From positions 1 through 38,527 of the forward strand of contig DATMES010000031.1 in the NCBI GenBank assembly GCA_035556555.1: a stretch of 38,527 nucleotides of DNA, read 5' to 3'. The notes beneath the pieces are model-generated. The model saw only the letters and a program-made list of their open reading frames with translations. It was not told where the DNA came from and ran no database searches. Positions 1-8,546 of the stretch are shown piece by piece. Both the position numbers and the translations under genes were made by a program. The first letter of the stretch is position 1. The number at the start of each line of letters is the position of its first letter. The stretch is from Frankiaceae bacterium (GTDB lineage: Bacteria > Actinomycetota > Actinomycetes > BP-191).

Positions 1-30
1 CGCGTCCCAGGTGAGCGCCTTCGCTCTGAT

Positions 31-74
31 CGGGGTGCGATCTGCGCTTTTTCCCCGCACGGCCCGCAACCCGG
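31..74 (+). repeat. 44-bp dispersed repeat, copy 1
   Basis: This stretch matches 38353-38396 at 41 of 44 positions in the same orientation. The differences are single substitutions and there are no gaps. It lies just downstream of the minus-strand glyS gene in non-coding DNA. Within it, GTGCG and CGCAC can pair around a loop that contains a short T-run. A separate 7-bp hairpin (64-80, arms CCGCAAC/GTTGCGG) overlaps its right end, but copy 2 lacks it. It looks like a dispersed intergenic repeat of unknown function. Confidence 0.6.
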
Positions 75-137
75 TTGCGGAGCCGACCCGAGCACCGTCA
101 CCGCACGTGATCATGCGCGGCGTTTCGCCAAGCCCTC

Positions 138-1517
138 CTAGCAGATGGGGAGCGTGTCGCCGAGGTAGCGCTCGACCTCCGCGAGCGGCACCCGCTCCTG
201 CGTCATCGAGTCGCGCTCGCGGATCGTCACGGCGTTGTCGTCGAGCGACTCGAAGTCGACGGTCACGCAGTACGGCGTGCCGATCTCGTCCTGCCGCCGG
301 TACCGCCGGCCGATCGCGCCCGCGTCGTCGAACTCGACGTTCCACCGCTCGCGCAGCGTCTGCGCCAGCTCGCGCGCCATCGGCGAGAGGCGCTCGTTGC
401 GCGACAGCGGCAGCACCGCGACCTTGACCGGCGCGAGGCGCTTGTCGATGCGCAGCACCGTGCGCTTCTCCACGCCGCCCTTGCCGGTGGGCGCCTCGTC
501 CTCGGTGAGGCCGTCGAGGAGCACGACGAGCGCCGTACGGTCCACGCCCAGCGCCGGCTCGACGACGTGCGGGACGTACCGCTCGCCCGACTCCTGGTCG
601 AAGTACGACAGGTCGACGCCGGACGCCTTGGAGTGCGAGCCGAGGTCGAAGTCGCCGCGGTACGCCACGCCCTCCAGCTCCGCCCACTCCGTACGCGGGA
701 AGTCGAACTTGTACTCGACGTCGAACGTGCCGCGCGAGTAGTGCGCGAGCTTCTCCTTGGGGTGCTCGTAGAAGCGGAGGTTCTCGCTCTTGATGCCGAG
801 GTCGAGGAACCAGTTGATCCGCTCGTTCTTCCAGTACTCGAACCACTTGTCGCCCTCGGCCGGCGGCACGAAGAACTCCATCTCCATCTGCTCGAACTCA
901 CGCGTGCGGAAGATGAAGTTGCCGGGGGTGATCTCGTTGCGGAACGACTTGCCGATCTGCGCGATGCCGAACGGCGGCTTGCGCCTGGCCGACTGCTGCA
1001 CGTTGAGGTAGTTGACGAAGATGCCCTGCGCGGTCTCGGGCCGGAGCCAGACCTGCGCGCCCGAGTCCTCCACCGGGCCGATGAACGACTTCATCATGCC
1101 GTTGAACATCCGCGGCTCGGTGAACTGGCCCTTGGTGCCGCAGTGCGGGCACGCGATGTCGCGGAGGCCGTTCTCCGGGGGTCGGCCGTGCTTGGCCTCG
1201 TACTGCTCCTCGAGCTGGTCGGCGCGGTGCCGCGTGTGGCACGACGTGCACTCGGTCAGCGGGTCGGAGAAGCCGGTGACGTGGCCGCTCGTCTCCCAGA
1301 CCTGCGGCGCCAGGATGATGCACGAGTCGAGGCCGACGACGTCGTCGCGGCGCTGCACCATCGAACGCCACCAGTGCTTCTTGATGTTGTTCTTCAGCTC
1401 GACGCCGAGGGGGCCGTAGTCCCACGACGCGCGCAGGCCGCCGTAGATCTCCGAGCCGGGGTACGCGAAGCCGCGGCGCTTCGCGAGGCTGACGAGGTTG
1501 TCCATACGGTCGGCCAT
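138..1517 (-). CDS. glyS: Glycyl-tRNA synthetase (class II)
   Basis: Charges tRNA-Gly with glycine in the cytosol. The N-terminus carries the bacterial/archaeal alpha2-type GlyRS signature: LAKRRGF, then SEIYGG and [11 protein letters not shown]. Two Cys pairs (CTSCH and CPHCG) fit the usual zinc-binding insertion. The class II motif-2 region follows ([19 protein letters not shown]), then motif 3 and a C-terminal anticodon-binding domain near KVAVLPLS. The chosen ATG at 1517 gives 459 residues beginning MADRMDNL, the usual family length. The open frame extends upstream to 1628, but that stretch is Arg/Pro-rich, unlike any GlyRS, and overlaps the divergent peroxiredoxin start. ATG 1532 and 1505 are alternatives; none has a strong ribosome binding site. 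No convincing terminator was seen downstream. Confidence 0.97.
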   Translation of the reverse strand: MADRMDNLVSLAKRRGFAYPGSEIYGGLRASWDYGPLGVELKNNIKKHWWRSMVQRRDDVVGLDSCIILAPQVWETSGHVTGFSDPLTECTSCHTRHRADQLEEQYEAKHGRPPENGLRDIACPHCGTKGQFTEPRMFNGMMKSFIGPVEDSGAQVWLRPETAQGIFVNYLNVQQSARRKPPFGIAQIGKSFRNEITPGNFIFRTREFEQMEMEFFVPPAEGDKWFEYWKNERINWFLDLGIKSENLRFYEHPKEKLAHYSRGTFDVEYKFDFPRTEWAELEGVAYRGDFDLGSHSKASGVDLSYFDQESGERYVPHVVEPALGVDRTALVVLLDGLTEDEAPTGKGGVEKRTVLRIDKRLAPVKVAVLPLSRNERLSPMARELAQTLRERWNVEFDDAGAIGRRYRRQDEIGTPYCVTVDFESLDDNAVTIRERDSMTQERVPLAEVERYLGDTLPIC

Positions 1518-1626
1518 GAGGCTTTTGTCCATTCCGGCTGGCGGTCGGCTGGCGGACACGCAGGGTATCGGCCGCGTCCGGCGAACGAGAAACGGGTAAG
1601 CCGTCCCCATGCCCAGGAGACCCAGC

Positions 1627-2094
1627 ATGCCCAGCCCCGAGATCGGCGCCGAGGCGCCCGACTTCGTCCTCGACGGAACGTCACCCGAGGGGCGGCAGTC
1701 CTACGTCCTGTCCGACCTGCGCGGGCGGCCCGTCGTCCTCGCGTTCTACCCCGGCGACGAGACGCCCGTGTGCACGCGGCAGCTCTGCTCGTACCAGGAC
1801 GACATGGGGCGCTTCGCGGAGTTCGACGCGCTGGTGCTCGGCATCTCACCGCAGAACCTCGACTCGCACGAGCGCTTCGCGGCGCGCCGAGGGCTGACGT
1901 TCCCGCTGCTCGCCGACCCCGACAAGACCGTGGCGCGGCTGTACGGCGTGACCGGCACGCTCGGGATCAAGCGCGCGGTGTTCGTCATCGACGCCGAGGG
2001 CGTCGTCCGGTGGAAGCACGTCGCGGCGCTGGGGCTGTCGTACCAGGACGCCGACACGATCGCCGGCGTCCTGCGCGACCTCGCCGCGGTCTGA
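1627..2094 (+). CDS. bcp: Bcp/PrxQ-type thiol peroxidase
   Basis: Thioredoxin-fold peroxidase that reduces hydrogen and alkyl peroxides with thioredoxin-type electron donors. The 155-residue product shows the peroxiredoxin active-site pattern PxxxTxxC (PGDETPVC) with the peroxidatic Cys at residue 49. A second Cys five residues later (C54) is the resolving position typical of atypical two-cysteine PrxQ proteins. The start at 1627 is chosen because AGGAGA at 1615-1620 is correctly spaced for it. The ATG at 1609 would place that Shine-Dalgarno sequence inside the gene. It is divergent from glyS and apparently monocistronic. A thioredoxin gene lies 20 kb away at 22023. Confidence 0.93.
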   Translation: MPSPEIGAEAPDFVLDGTSPEGRQSYVLSDLRGRPVVLAFYPGDETPVCTRQLCSYQDDMGRFAEFDALVLGISPQNLDSHERFAARRGLTFPLLADPDKTVARLYGVTGTLGIKRAVFVIDAEGVVRWKHVAALGLSYQDADTIAGVLRDLAAV

Positions 2095-2103
2095 CCTCTC
2101 GGC

Positions 2104-2511
2104 TCAGGTGCTCGCCGACGGGCAGTTCATCGGCGTCACGACGAGCGGCGAGCTGTGCACGGTCTTCGGCGGGCTGCCGTCCGACGGCGTGACCGTGGTC
2201 CAGGTCTGCCACACGCCGAGCCGGCACGTGACCGCACCGGTCTGGCCCTCGTTCAGCGAGCCGGTGTAGTTGCGGCAGGTCTCGGCGACGGTGCCGACGT
2301 TGTAGTCGAGGCAGACCGTGGCGGAGCCGGGGCAGAACGAGCCGCCGCCGAAGCCGCGGACCTTGACCCTGCCGACCGAGTCGGTGAACAGGTGCGGCTG
2401 GTCGGCGCGGGCGGCGACGCAGGTGGCGTTGGCGGGGGTGGCGGGACCGGCGACGAGACCGGCGGCGAGCGCCACGACAGCGAGGGCGGGGGTACGACGC
2501 ATGGGGGCCAT
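2104..2511 (-). CDS. Small secreted cysteine-rich protein
   Basis: I do not recognise a family. The 135-residue product starts with a clear Sec signal peptide (MRRTP, a hydrophobic Ala/Val/Leu core, then the cleavage-like site ANA just before the first Cys). The mature part of about 105 residues contains six cysteines, suggesting up to three disulfides. It is rich in Gly, Thr and Ser and has no catalytic motif I can name. It ends 9 nt beyond the convergent peroxiredoxin stop. The start could also be the ATG at 2502. Upstream lies the palindromic repeat at 2582-2635, which separates it from the lipoprotein operon. Likely extracellular. Confidence 0.75.
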   Translation of the reverse strand: MAPMRRTPALAVVALAAGLVAGPATPANATCVAARADQPHLFTDSVGRVKVRGFGGGSFCPGSATVCLDYNVGTVAETCRNYTGSLNEGQTGAVTCRLGVWQTWTTVTPSDGSPPKTVHSSPLVVTPMNCPSAST

Positions 2512-2581
2512 CCAGGTAGGGGGACTGGTGTCCGAGAAAGGTAGCCCGCGCCCGCGCCGCTGAGAAGGGCCGCCAATTTTG

Positions 2582-2635
2582 GTGATCTTGGCTGCGTTCG
2601 TGCTGCTCGGGCGACACGAACGCAGCCAAGATCAC
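2582..2635. repeat. Palindromic repeat, family A copy 1
   Basis: A perfect 21-bp inverted repeat (2582-2602 and 2615-2635) encloses a 12-nt loop. The arm core GTGATCTTGGCTGCGTT recurs at 22404-22459 with a different loop, so this is a dispersed family and not a one-off hairpin. It sits between the lipoprotein stop (2661) and the next minus-strand gene start (2511). There it would form a very stable stem and could end the lipoprotein transcript, although neither strand has a strong U-tract directly after it. Confidence 0.85.
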
Positions 2636-2660
2636 GAGCTCTGCGCGCGCGAAAGCTGCG

Positions 2661-3071
2661 TCAGCGCGGGCCCGCGCGCCAGCGGATCGTGACGTGGCCG
2701 GCGCACAGCGGCGTGACCTGCACGCTGCCCTCCTCCTCGTCGTTCGTCCACTGGAACTCCGCCTCCGCGGGCGGCTCCTCGTCGCGCGACTCGATCGTGA
2801 AGCCGCCCTTCTCGTACACGCCGGAGATGGCGTCGCGCACGACGACCACGTCGTCGCCCTGCGCCTGGCCGAACCACAGCGACGTCGCGCCGAGCTTCTG
2901 CGTGTCGTACATCACGGGGCTCTCGACGCCCGACGGCAGCCGAGCGGGCAGCGCCGCGTCGGCCGCGGCGGTCTTCAGCTTGCCGTCGCACGGTACGGAC
3001 GACCCCGGGTCGGCCTCGCCGCTGCAGGCGGTCAGCGCCAGCACGGCGGCGAGGACGGCGGCGTACCTCAT
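2661..3071 (-). CDS. Putative lipoprotein
   Basis: A 136-residue protein with a short type II signal peptide: MRYAAV, a hydrophobic stretch, then the lipobox LTAC with the lipidated Cys at 16. The mature part has two further Cys residues and a C-terminal acidic then Arg-rich segment. I do not recognise a Pfam-type family. Its ATG overlaps the stop of the upstream ABM-fold gene by four bases (ATGA), so the two are probably translationally coupled. It is likely exported and anchored to the outer face of the membrane. Confidence 0.8.
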   Translation of the reverse strand: MRYAAVLAAVLALTACSGEADPGSSVPCDGKLKTAAADAALPARLPSGVESPVMYDTQKLGATSLWFGQAQGDDVVVVRDAISGVYEKGGFTIESRDEEPPAEAEFQWTNDEEEGSVQVTPLCAGHVTIRWRAGPR

Positions 3072-3433
3072 GCGCGCGGGGACTCGGCGAGGTGCTGGCC
3101 TGGTCCCGTCGTGTCCGCGTCGGGGGCGCGGTCGCTCTCGGCGCCGTCGGCGAGGACCTCGTACGCGCTCGGCTCGGCAATCGCACGGGCGAGCAGCGGG
3201 GTGGCGTGCAGCTTGACGTCGTAGCCGGACAGCGCGCGGCGGTACGCCCCGACGCTCTCCCACTCGGTGAGCAGCAGCCACGCGCTCGCGTCGTCGGTCG
3301 CGCGAGCCAGGCGGCCGGACACGTGGCCAGGCCGCTGCGCCAGCGCGGCGAGCGCGGCCGCGGCCTGCGCGCGGAACGTCGCCTCCTCCGCCGGCGGCAC
3401 CGCGAAGCGCGTGAGAACGATCACGTGTGCCAC
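3068..3433 (-). CDS. Antibiotic biosynthesis monooxygenase (ABM)-fold protein
   Basis: A 121-residue protein whose first 95 residues look like a dimeric alpha/beta-barrel ABM domain: the N-terminal strand VIVLTRF, a helix, a central strand ending in WLLLTEWES, and a late helix with LHATPLLARA. Such domains act as heme-degrading or quinol-type monooxygenases or have unknown substrates; nothing here sets the substrate. The last 25 residues are an acidic, probably disordered tail. A GTG at 3433 is chosen to give the usual N-terminus; the GTG at 3424 is an alternative. It is divergent from the gene at 3443 with only 9 nt between starts, and coupled to the lipoprotein downstream. Confidence 0.72.
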   Translation of the reverse strand: MAHVIVLTRFAVPPAEEATFRAQAAAALAALAQRPGHVSGRLARATDDASAWLLLTEWESVGAYRRALSGYDVKLHATPLLARAIAEPSAYEVLADGAESDRAPDADTTGPGQHLAESPRA

Positions 3434-3442
3434 GCTACCGCC

Positions 3443-3784
3443 GTGCCGCCACGCCAGCGCTCCGCCGCTCCTTCCGCCTCGCCCAAGCCGTTCCTGACGC
3501 CGAACGGCTCGCCGTTCCGGCACGCCGTCGAACGCCGCTCCGCGGTCGTCGCGGTGTTCCTCCACCGGCTGCCGCGCGCCGTACCCGGGCTGATCGTCGT
3601 GGCGCTCGTCGCGGCGGGGCTCCTCGCGCCGCCGGTCGTGAGCGGCGTCGTCCTGCTCGTCGTGGCGGCGTTGCTGACGTGGCTCGTCTTCCTGTCCTGG
3701 CCCGCGCTGCCGGCGCCCGGGAAGGCGGTGCGTCTCCTCGTCATCGCGCTGGTCACCGGCTACGCGCTGAGCCGCCTCATCTGA
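3443..3784 (+). CDS. Small membrane protein, DUF6703-like
   Basis: A 113-residue protein with a basic Ser/Pro-rich N-terminal tail, a conserved-looking segment SPFRHAVERRS, and two or three hydrophobic helices (about residues 48-60, 66-84 and 97-108). It resembles the small actinobacterial DUF6703 membrane proteins; no biochemical role is known to me. The GTG at 3443 is the best start, because no later start preserves the N-terminal tail. It converges on and overlaps the VOC gene by 8 nt. Confidence 0.75.
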   Translation: MPPRQRSAAPSASPKPFLTPNGSPFRHAVERRSAVVAVFLHRLPRAVPGLIVVALVAAGLLAPPVVSGVVLLVVAALLTWLVFLSWPALPAPGKAVRLLVIALVTGYALSRLI

Positions 3785-4139
3785 GGGCGCCCGAGCGTTC
3801 GAGCAGCTCGATGCGGTTGCCCGCGGGGTCGCGCGTGAAGCCGCGCCGCCCGCCGAACACGTCGTCCTGCCCGGTCCACGGCGCGCCGCTTTGCGCCAGC
3901 GCCGCGAGCGTCGCGTCGAAGTCGTCCACCACCAGCGCGAAGTGGCTGTCCTCGTGGGTCGCGCCGTCGCGCTCCGAGAGGTGCACCTGCGCGTACCCGT
4001 CGACGTCGAACCACGCGCCGCGCGGGTCCAGCGCCGACGGCTTGGGGATGCGACGCAGGCCGAGGACGTGCTCGTAGAACGCCGCCACGGTCTCGGTGGC
4101 GCCGACGGGGATCACGACGTTGGCGTGCTGGAGCCTCAC
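3777..4139 (-). CDS. VOC/glyoxalase-superfamily protein
   Basis: A 120-residue single vicinal-oxygen-chelate domain. The N-terminal strand QHANVVIPV leads into a helix FYEHVLGL, and the C-terminal half has [16 protein letters not shown] followed by [15 protein letters not shown]. Candidate metal ligands are the early His, the His in VHLSE and the Glu in RIELLE. The family includes glyoxalase I, dioxygenases and resistance proteins; the substrate cannot be read from this sequence. Its GTG overlaps the uppS stop (GTGA), making it the last gene of the recO-uppS unit. Confidence 0.85.
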   Translation of the reverse strand: MRLQHANVVIPVGATETVAAFYEHVLGLRRIPKPSALDPRGAWFDVDGYAQVHLSERDGATHEDSHFALVVDDFDATLAALAQSGAPWTGQDDVFGGRRGFTRDPAGNRIELLERSGALR

Positions 4140-4891
4140 TGGGCGGCTCCGTAGCGGCGTTCGCGGGCGCCGTACTCCTCGATCGCGCGCCACAGGTGGC
4201 GGCGGTCGAAGTCGGGCCACAGGGTGTCGACGAACGCCAGCTCGGCGTACGCGCTCTGCCACAGCAGGAAGTTGCTGACCCGCTGCTCCCCCGACGTCCG
4301 TATGAACAGGTCCACGTCGGGCATCTCGGGCTCGTCGAGGTAGCGCGCGAGCGTCTTCTCCGACACCCGGCTCGCGGACAGGCGCCCGTCGCGCGCGTCC
4401 GCCGCGATGGCGCGGACGGCGTCGACGATCTCGGCGCGGCCGCCGTAGTTGACGCACATCGTCAGCGTCAGGACCTTGTTGCGCTTGGTCAGCTCCTCGG
4501 CCTCCTCGAGGCGGCGGATGACGCGCGGCCAGAGCCGTTCGCGGCGGCCTGCCCAGCGGACCCGGACGCCGAGCGCGTGCATCTCGTCGCGGCGGCGGAC
4601 GAGGACGTTCTCGTTGAAGCCCATGAGGAAGCGCACCTCCTCGGGCGAGCGCTTCCAGTTCTCCGTGGAGAACGCGTACGCGCTCAGCCACTCGACGCCC
4701 GCCTCGATGGCGCCCTCGACGCAGTCGAACAGCGCGTGCTCGCCGGCCTCGTGGCCCTTCGTCCGAGGGAGGCCGCGCTGACGCGCCCAGCGGCCGTTGC
4801 CGTCCATGACGAGCGCGACGTGCCGCGGGACCTTCTCGAAGCGCGGGGGTGTGGCGCCGCTCGGGTGCGGCGTCGGGGGGTGTGGCTTCAC
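4136..4891 (-). CDS. uppS: Isoprenyl transferase (cis-prenyltransferase, UPP synthase family)
   Basis: Condenses isopentenyl diphosphate onto an allylic primer in Z configuration to make the polyprenyl phosphate carrier for cell-wall synthesis. The 251-residue product has the catalytic MDGNGRWA motif (Asp30), the FSTENW motif, NYGGR, and the C-terminal [15 protein letters not shown]. The GTG at 4891 overlaps the recO stop by four bases. Its N-terminal 17 residues are Pro-rich and probably flexible. Actinobacteria often hold two or more such enzymes, so chain length (decaprenyl or shorter) is not assigned. Confidence 0.96.
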   Translation of the reverse strand: MKPHPPTPHPSGATPPRFEKVPRHVALVMDGNGRWARQRGLPRTKGHEAGEHALFDCVEGAIEAGVEWLSAYAFSTENWKRSPEEVRFLMGFNENVLVRRRDEMHALGVRVRWAGRRERLWPRVIRRLEEAEELTKRNKVLTLTMCVNYGGRAEIVDAVRAIAADARDGRLSASRVSEKTLARYLDEPEMPDVDLFIRTSGEQRVSNFLLWQSAYAELAFVDTLWPDFDRRHLWRAIEEYGARERRYGAAQ

Positions 4892-5613
4892 GCGCGCTCG
4901 ACCATGGGCAACGACCGCAGGCGCCGGTCGAGGTGGTACTCCGCGAACGCCGACACGAGGCCGCTCGACTCGCGCCGCGTCCGCGCGTCGGCAGTGTCGG
5001 CACCGGTCCAGTCGCCGTTCAGCAGAGAGGCCATCAACGTGATCGCCGGCTGCCCCGGCGTCACCGAGCCCGGCGGGTGGCAGGCGGTGCAGACGACGCC
5101 GCCCGCCGGGACCGCGAACCACCGGTGCGGACCCTCGGTGCCGCAGCGCGCGCAGGCGTGCAGCGACGGCTCGTACCCCGAGATCGACAGCGCCCGCAGG
5201 AGGAACGCGTCGAGCACCAGCGACGACGGGTGCTCCCCCGCATCGAGCGAGCGCAGCGCGCCGACGAGCAGCAGGTACATGCGCAGCGACGGCTCGCGCT
5301 CCTCCGTCAGCCGGTCCGTGGCTTCGAGCATCGCGGTGCCCGACGTGTAGCGCTCGTAGTCGCCCATCATCGCGTCGAACGGGTCCACGATCTCGGCCTG
5401 CGTCACGACGTCGAGCTCGCGGCCCTGGTAGTTCTGCACGTCCACGTGCACGAACGGCTCCAGCCGCCCGCCCCACCTGCTCTTCGTGCGGCGTACGCCC
5501 TTCGCGACCGCGCGGACCTTGCCATGACGGCGGGAGAGCATGGTGACGATGCGGTCGGCCTCGCCGAGCTTCTGCGTACGCAGGACGACGGCCTGGTCGC
5601 GGTACAGCGTCAC
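4888..5613 (-). CDS. recO: DNA repair protein RecO
   Basis: Mediator of RecFOR recombination that loads RecA onto SSB-coated single-stranded DNA. The 241-residue protein has an N-terminal OB fold ([23 protein letters not shown]), a helical middle, and a zinc site made of CARC (154-157) and CTAC (175-178). GTG 5613 is the natural start. In mycobacteria recO lies close to era; here a pair of plus-strand GNAT genes separates them. RecO is coupled to uppS downstream by a GTGA overlap. Confidence 0.95.
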   Translation of the reverse strand: MTLYRDQAVVLRTQKLGEADRIVTMLSRRHGKVRAVAKGVRRTKSRWGGRLEPFVHVDVQNYQGRELDVVTQAEIVDPFDAMMGDYERYTSGTAMLEATDRLTEEREPSLRMYLLLVGALRSLDAGEHPSSLVLDAFLLRALSISGYEPSLHACARCGTEGPHRWFAVPAGGVVCTACHPPGSVTPGQPAITLMASLLNGDWTGADTADARTRRESSGLVSAFAEYHLDRRLRSLPMVERA

Positions 5614-5673
5614 CCGCCCATCATCCTCCGGAAATGGATGGCGCGGCCGTACGGCGCGGCGGTACAACGACGC

Positions 5674-6669
5674 GTGCGCATCGAGCGGCTCGACCCGGTG
5701 ACCGCCGACGAGGCGACGTGCGCGGCGTACGCCGGCCTCCTCGCCTCTGCGCGCGGCGCCGTCACCCCCATCGGCCTGCCGGTATCGAAGGCGTACGTCC
5801 TCAACCGCGCCCGCAACTATTCGGGCAACATGCGCAACCACCTCTGGGTCGCGTACGACGGCGACGCCATGGTCGGCGCGATCGAGATGTCGTGGGCGGA
5901 GGCGCCGGACAACCGCGACCGCGCGTGGGTCCACCACGACATCCCGCCGGCGAACGTCACGCCGGAGCTCGCCGAGGCGCTGCTCGGCGCGGCGGCGGCG
6001 TACGCCGCGGGGTTCGGCCGCACGATCCTGACGCTCGAGGTCGAGGTCGGCTCGGCGCTGAGCGCCTGGCTGCGCGACCGCGGCGGGCGCCCTGGCTCGG
6101 TCGACCAGCACAACGTCCTGCGCCTCGCGTCGGTGTCGCGTGCCGACGTCGCGGCGCTGGCCGCGGCGACCCCTGACGGGTACGAGGCAATCGTGGTGGA
6201 CGGGCCGATCCCCGACGACCTGCTCGTGGCGTACACCGAGCTGACGCACTCCATGAACGACGCGCCGCGCGACGACCTCACGACGGAGGACGCGGTGTTC
6301 TCGCCGGAGCGCGTCCGGCTGTGGGAGGACGGCGTCGCGAGGCGCGGGCACCTGCTCTGGACGGTCATCGCGCGCGAGACGGCGACCGGTGAGCTGGCGG
6401 GCTTCAACCAGCTCGTGATCCGTACGGACTGGCCGGAGGTCGTCGAGAACGCCGACACCGGCGTGAGCCGCGCGCACCGCGGTCACGGCATCGGCCTCTG
6501 GATCAAGGCGGTCAACCTCCTGCGCGTCCTCGACGGCCTGCCGGACGCGGTCTGCGTCGAGACCTGGAACGCCGCCTCCAACGGGCACATGCTCCGCGTC
6601 AACCGCAGGCTCGGCTTCGTACCCGAGCACGAGCTCGAGTCGTGGGAGCTCGTGGGGGTGCCTGCGTGA
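5674..6669 (+). CDS. Double-GNAT N-acetyltransferase, copy 1
   Basis: A 331-residue protein with two GNAT-like halves. In the first half, HLWVAYDGDAMVGAIE is followed by a degenerate helix. In the second, a strand ending GELAGFNQLVI is followed by the acetyl-CoA pyrophosphate-binding loop RAHRGHGIG and by TWNAASNGHMLRVNRRLGF. The acceptor is unknown. The GTG at 5674 is chosen because it aligns with the start of the paralogue that follows; ATG 5638 with an upstream GGA is an alternative. Its stop overlaps the next gene's start (GTGA). The pair is inserted on the opposite strand between era and recO. Confidence 0.85.
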   Translation: MRIERLDPVTADEATCAAYAGLLASARGAVTPIGLPVSKAYVLNRARNYSGNMRNHLWVAYDGDAMVGAIEMSWAEAPDNRDRAWVHHDIPPANVTPELAEALLGAAAAYAAGFGRTILTLEVEVGSALSAWLRDRGGRPGSVDQHNVLRLASVSRADVAALAAATPDGYEAIVVDGPIPDDLLVAYTELTHSMNDAPRDDLTTEDAVFSPERVRLWEDGVARRGHLLWTVIARETATGELAGFNQLVIRTDWPEVVENADTGVSRAHRGHGIGLWIKAVNLLRVLDGLPDAVCVETWNAASNGHMLRVNRRLGFVPEHELESWELVGVPA

Positions 6670-7673
6670 TCCGCGTGGAGCCGTTCGACGTGCTGTCCGC
6701 GGACGACGCGACCGTGGCGGCGTACGCGCGGGTCGCCCTCGCGGGCGCCATGGAGTGGGCGCCGCGCGGCCACCCGCCGCCCGTCGAGCACCTGCTCCTG
6801 GAGCTGCGCGTCATGCCGGCGAACGAGGTCAAGCACGTGTTCCTCGCGTACGACGGCGACGAGGTCGTCGGCGCCGCGGACGTCATGTGGTGGGACGCGC
6901 CGGACAACCGCGACCGCGGGTGGCTGCACTTCGACCTGGCGTCGTTCGACCCGTCGGTGGTCGCGGCGCTGGGCGCGCGGGCGGCGGCCGTCGCGGCGTC
7001 GGTGGGGCGGCCTTTGCTGACGGTCGAGACGCCGGCCGACTCGGCACTGAGTGGCTGGCTGAAGGAGCGCGGCGCGACATTCGGCTCGCTGGAGGAGACC
7101 AACGTCGTCCGCCTCGCGACGCTCTCGCGTGACGACGTCGCCCGCCTCGCGGCGGCGCGGCCCGAGGGGTACGAGCTCGTGACGTTCGACGGCCCCGCGC
7201 CCGACGACCTCGTGGACGCGTACGTCGACCTCAACAACTGCATGAACGACGCGCCGCGCGACGCGCTGACGATGGAGGACTGGTCGTTCACCGCCGACAG
7301 GCTGCGGGTGTGGGAGGCGGGCGTCCGGGCGCGCGGGCACGACGTGTGGACCGTGGTGGCGCGGCAGACGGAGACCGGCGAGCTCGGCGGCTACAACCAG
7401 CTGATCCTGCGACCCGAGTGGCCCGACGTCGTCGAGAACGAGGACACCGGCGTCACGCGCGCGCACCGGGGGCACGGCCTCGGTCTCTGGCTCAAGTCGG
7501 TCAACCTGCTGCGGGTGCTCGACGAGCGGCCCGAGGCGGCGTGCGTACAGACGTGGAACGCCGCCTCCAACGAGCACATGCTCCGCGTCAACCACCGGCT
7601 CGGCTTCGCGTGCGAGCACCGGTGGGAGATGTGGGAGATCGGCTGCGATCGGCTAGAAGCCCAGGCGCCGTAG
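6666..7673 (+). CDS. Double-GNAT N-acetyltransferase, copy 2
   Basis: A 335-residue tandem paralogue of the preceding gene. Blocks such as PDNRDR, MNDAPRD, RAHRGHGLGLWLK, SVNLLRVLDERP and TWNAASNEHMLRVN recur at matching positions, so the pair arose by duplication and has diverged considerably in the first half. The second domain keeps the acetyl-CoA loop RGHGLG, while the first is degenerate. Its last 21 nt overlap the 3' end of era on the other strand. The two proteins could form a heterodimer or act on related acceptors; nothing shows which. Confidence 0.85.
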   Translation: MIRVEPFDVLSADDATVAAYARVALAGAMEWAPRGHPPPVEHLLLELRVMPANEVKHVFLAYDGDEVVGAADVMWWDAPDNRDRGWLHFDLASFDPSVVAALGARAAAVAASVGRPLLTVETPADSALSGWLKERGATFGSLEETNVVRLATLSRDDVARLAAARPEGYELVTFDGPAPDDLVDAYVDLNNCMNDAPRDALTMEDWSFTADRLRVWEAGVRARGHDVWTVVARQTETGELGGYNQLILRPEWPDVVENEDTGVTRAHRGHGLGLWLKSVNLLRVLDERPEAACVQTWNAASNEHMLRVNHRLGFACEHRWEMWEIGCDRLEAQAP

Positions 7674-8546
7674 CTGCTTCGGGTCGCGCTGCCAGTCCTT
7701 GGCGACCTTGACGCGCAGGTCGAGGTAGACGCGGCTGCCGAGCAGCGCCTCGATCTGCTTGCGGGCGCGGGTGCCGACGTCGCGGAGACGTTCGCCGCCG
7801 CTGCCGATGACGATCGCCTTCTGGCTGTCGCGTTCGACGAACAGCGTCGCGTGCACGTCGACGAGGTCGCTGTTCTCGCGCTTGACCATCTCCTCGACGA
7901 CGACGGCGAGGGAGTGCGGCAGCTCGTCGCGTACGCCCTCCAGCGCGGCCTCGCGGATCAGCTCGCCGGCCATGTGCAGCTCGGGCTCGTCGGTCAGCTC
8001 GCCCTCGGGGTAGAGCATCGGACCCTCGGGAAGCCGTTGGATCAGCAGGTCCTGGAGCAGGTCCACCTGCCACTGCGTGACCGCCGAGCAGGGGACGACC
8101 TCGGCCCAGTCGCCGAGGCCCGCGACGGCGAGCAGCTGCTCCCCCATCCGCTGCTTGTCGGAGACCAGGTCGCCCTTTGTCACGACGGCGATGACAGGCG
8201 TGTTCAGCTCGCTCAGCTCGTTCGCGATGAACCTGTCGCCGGTGCCGACCGGCTTGTCCGCGGGGATGCAGAACGCCACGACGTCGACCTCCGCCCACGT
8301 CGTACGGACGATGTCGTTCAGCCGCTGGCCGAGCAGCGTCTTCGGCTTGTGCAGACCGGGGGTGTCGACGAGGACGAGCTGCGCTTGGTCCGTGTTGACG
8401 ACCCCGCGGATGGCGTGGCGGGTCGTCTGCGGCTTGCTGCTCGCGATGGCGACCTTCTGGCCGACGAGGGCGTTCGTGAGGGTGGACTTGCCGGCGTTCG
8501 GCCGCCCGACGAAGCAGGCGAAGCCCGAACGGAAGCCGTCACTCAT
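7653..8546 (-). CDS. era: GTPase Era
   Basis: Ras-like GTPase that binds the 3' end of 16S rRNA and checks 30S subunit maturation. The 297-residue product has G1 GRPNAGKS (14-21), a G2 region with PQTTRH, G3 DTPG (61-64) and G4 TKGD (123-126). A C-terminal KH domain follows (VIGSGGERLRDVGTRARKQIE). It overlaps the upstream cytidine-deaminase-like gene by 8 nt. It belongs with ybeY, phoH and rsmE in this ribosome-maturation neighbourhood. Confidence 0.97.
   Translation of the reverse strand: MSDGFRSGFACFVGRPNAGKSTLTNALVGQKVAIASSKPQTTRHAIRGVVNTDQAQLVLVDTPGLHKPKTLLGQRLNDIVRTTWAEVDVVAFCIPADKPVGTGDRFIANELSELNTPVIAVVTKGDLVSDKQRMGEQLLAVAGLGDWAEVVPCSAVTQWQVDLLQDLLIQRLPEGPMLYPEGELTDEPELHMAGELIREAALEGVRDELPHSLAVVVEEMVKRENSDLVDVHATLFVERDSQKAIVIGSGGERLRDVGTRARKQIEALLGSRVYLDLRVKVAKDWQRDPKQLRRLGF

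Noticed and set aside
64-80. Hairpin CCGCAAC/GTTGCGG as the glyS terminator
   Set aside because: It is only 7 bp, has no U-tract on the minus strand, and is 58 nt past the stop. A Rho-dependent end is equally possible.
4849-5673. Long plus-strand open frame opposite uppS and recO
   Set aside because: It is Arg/Ala-rich low-complexity translation antisense to clear genes. Only the part from 5674 has family similarity.
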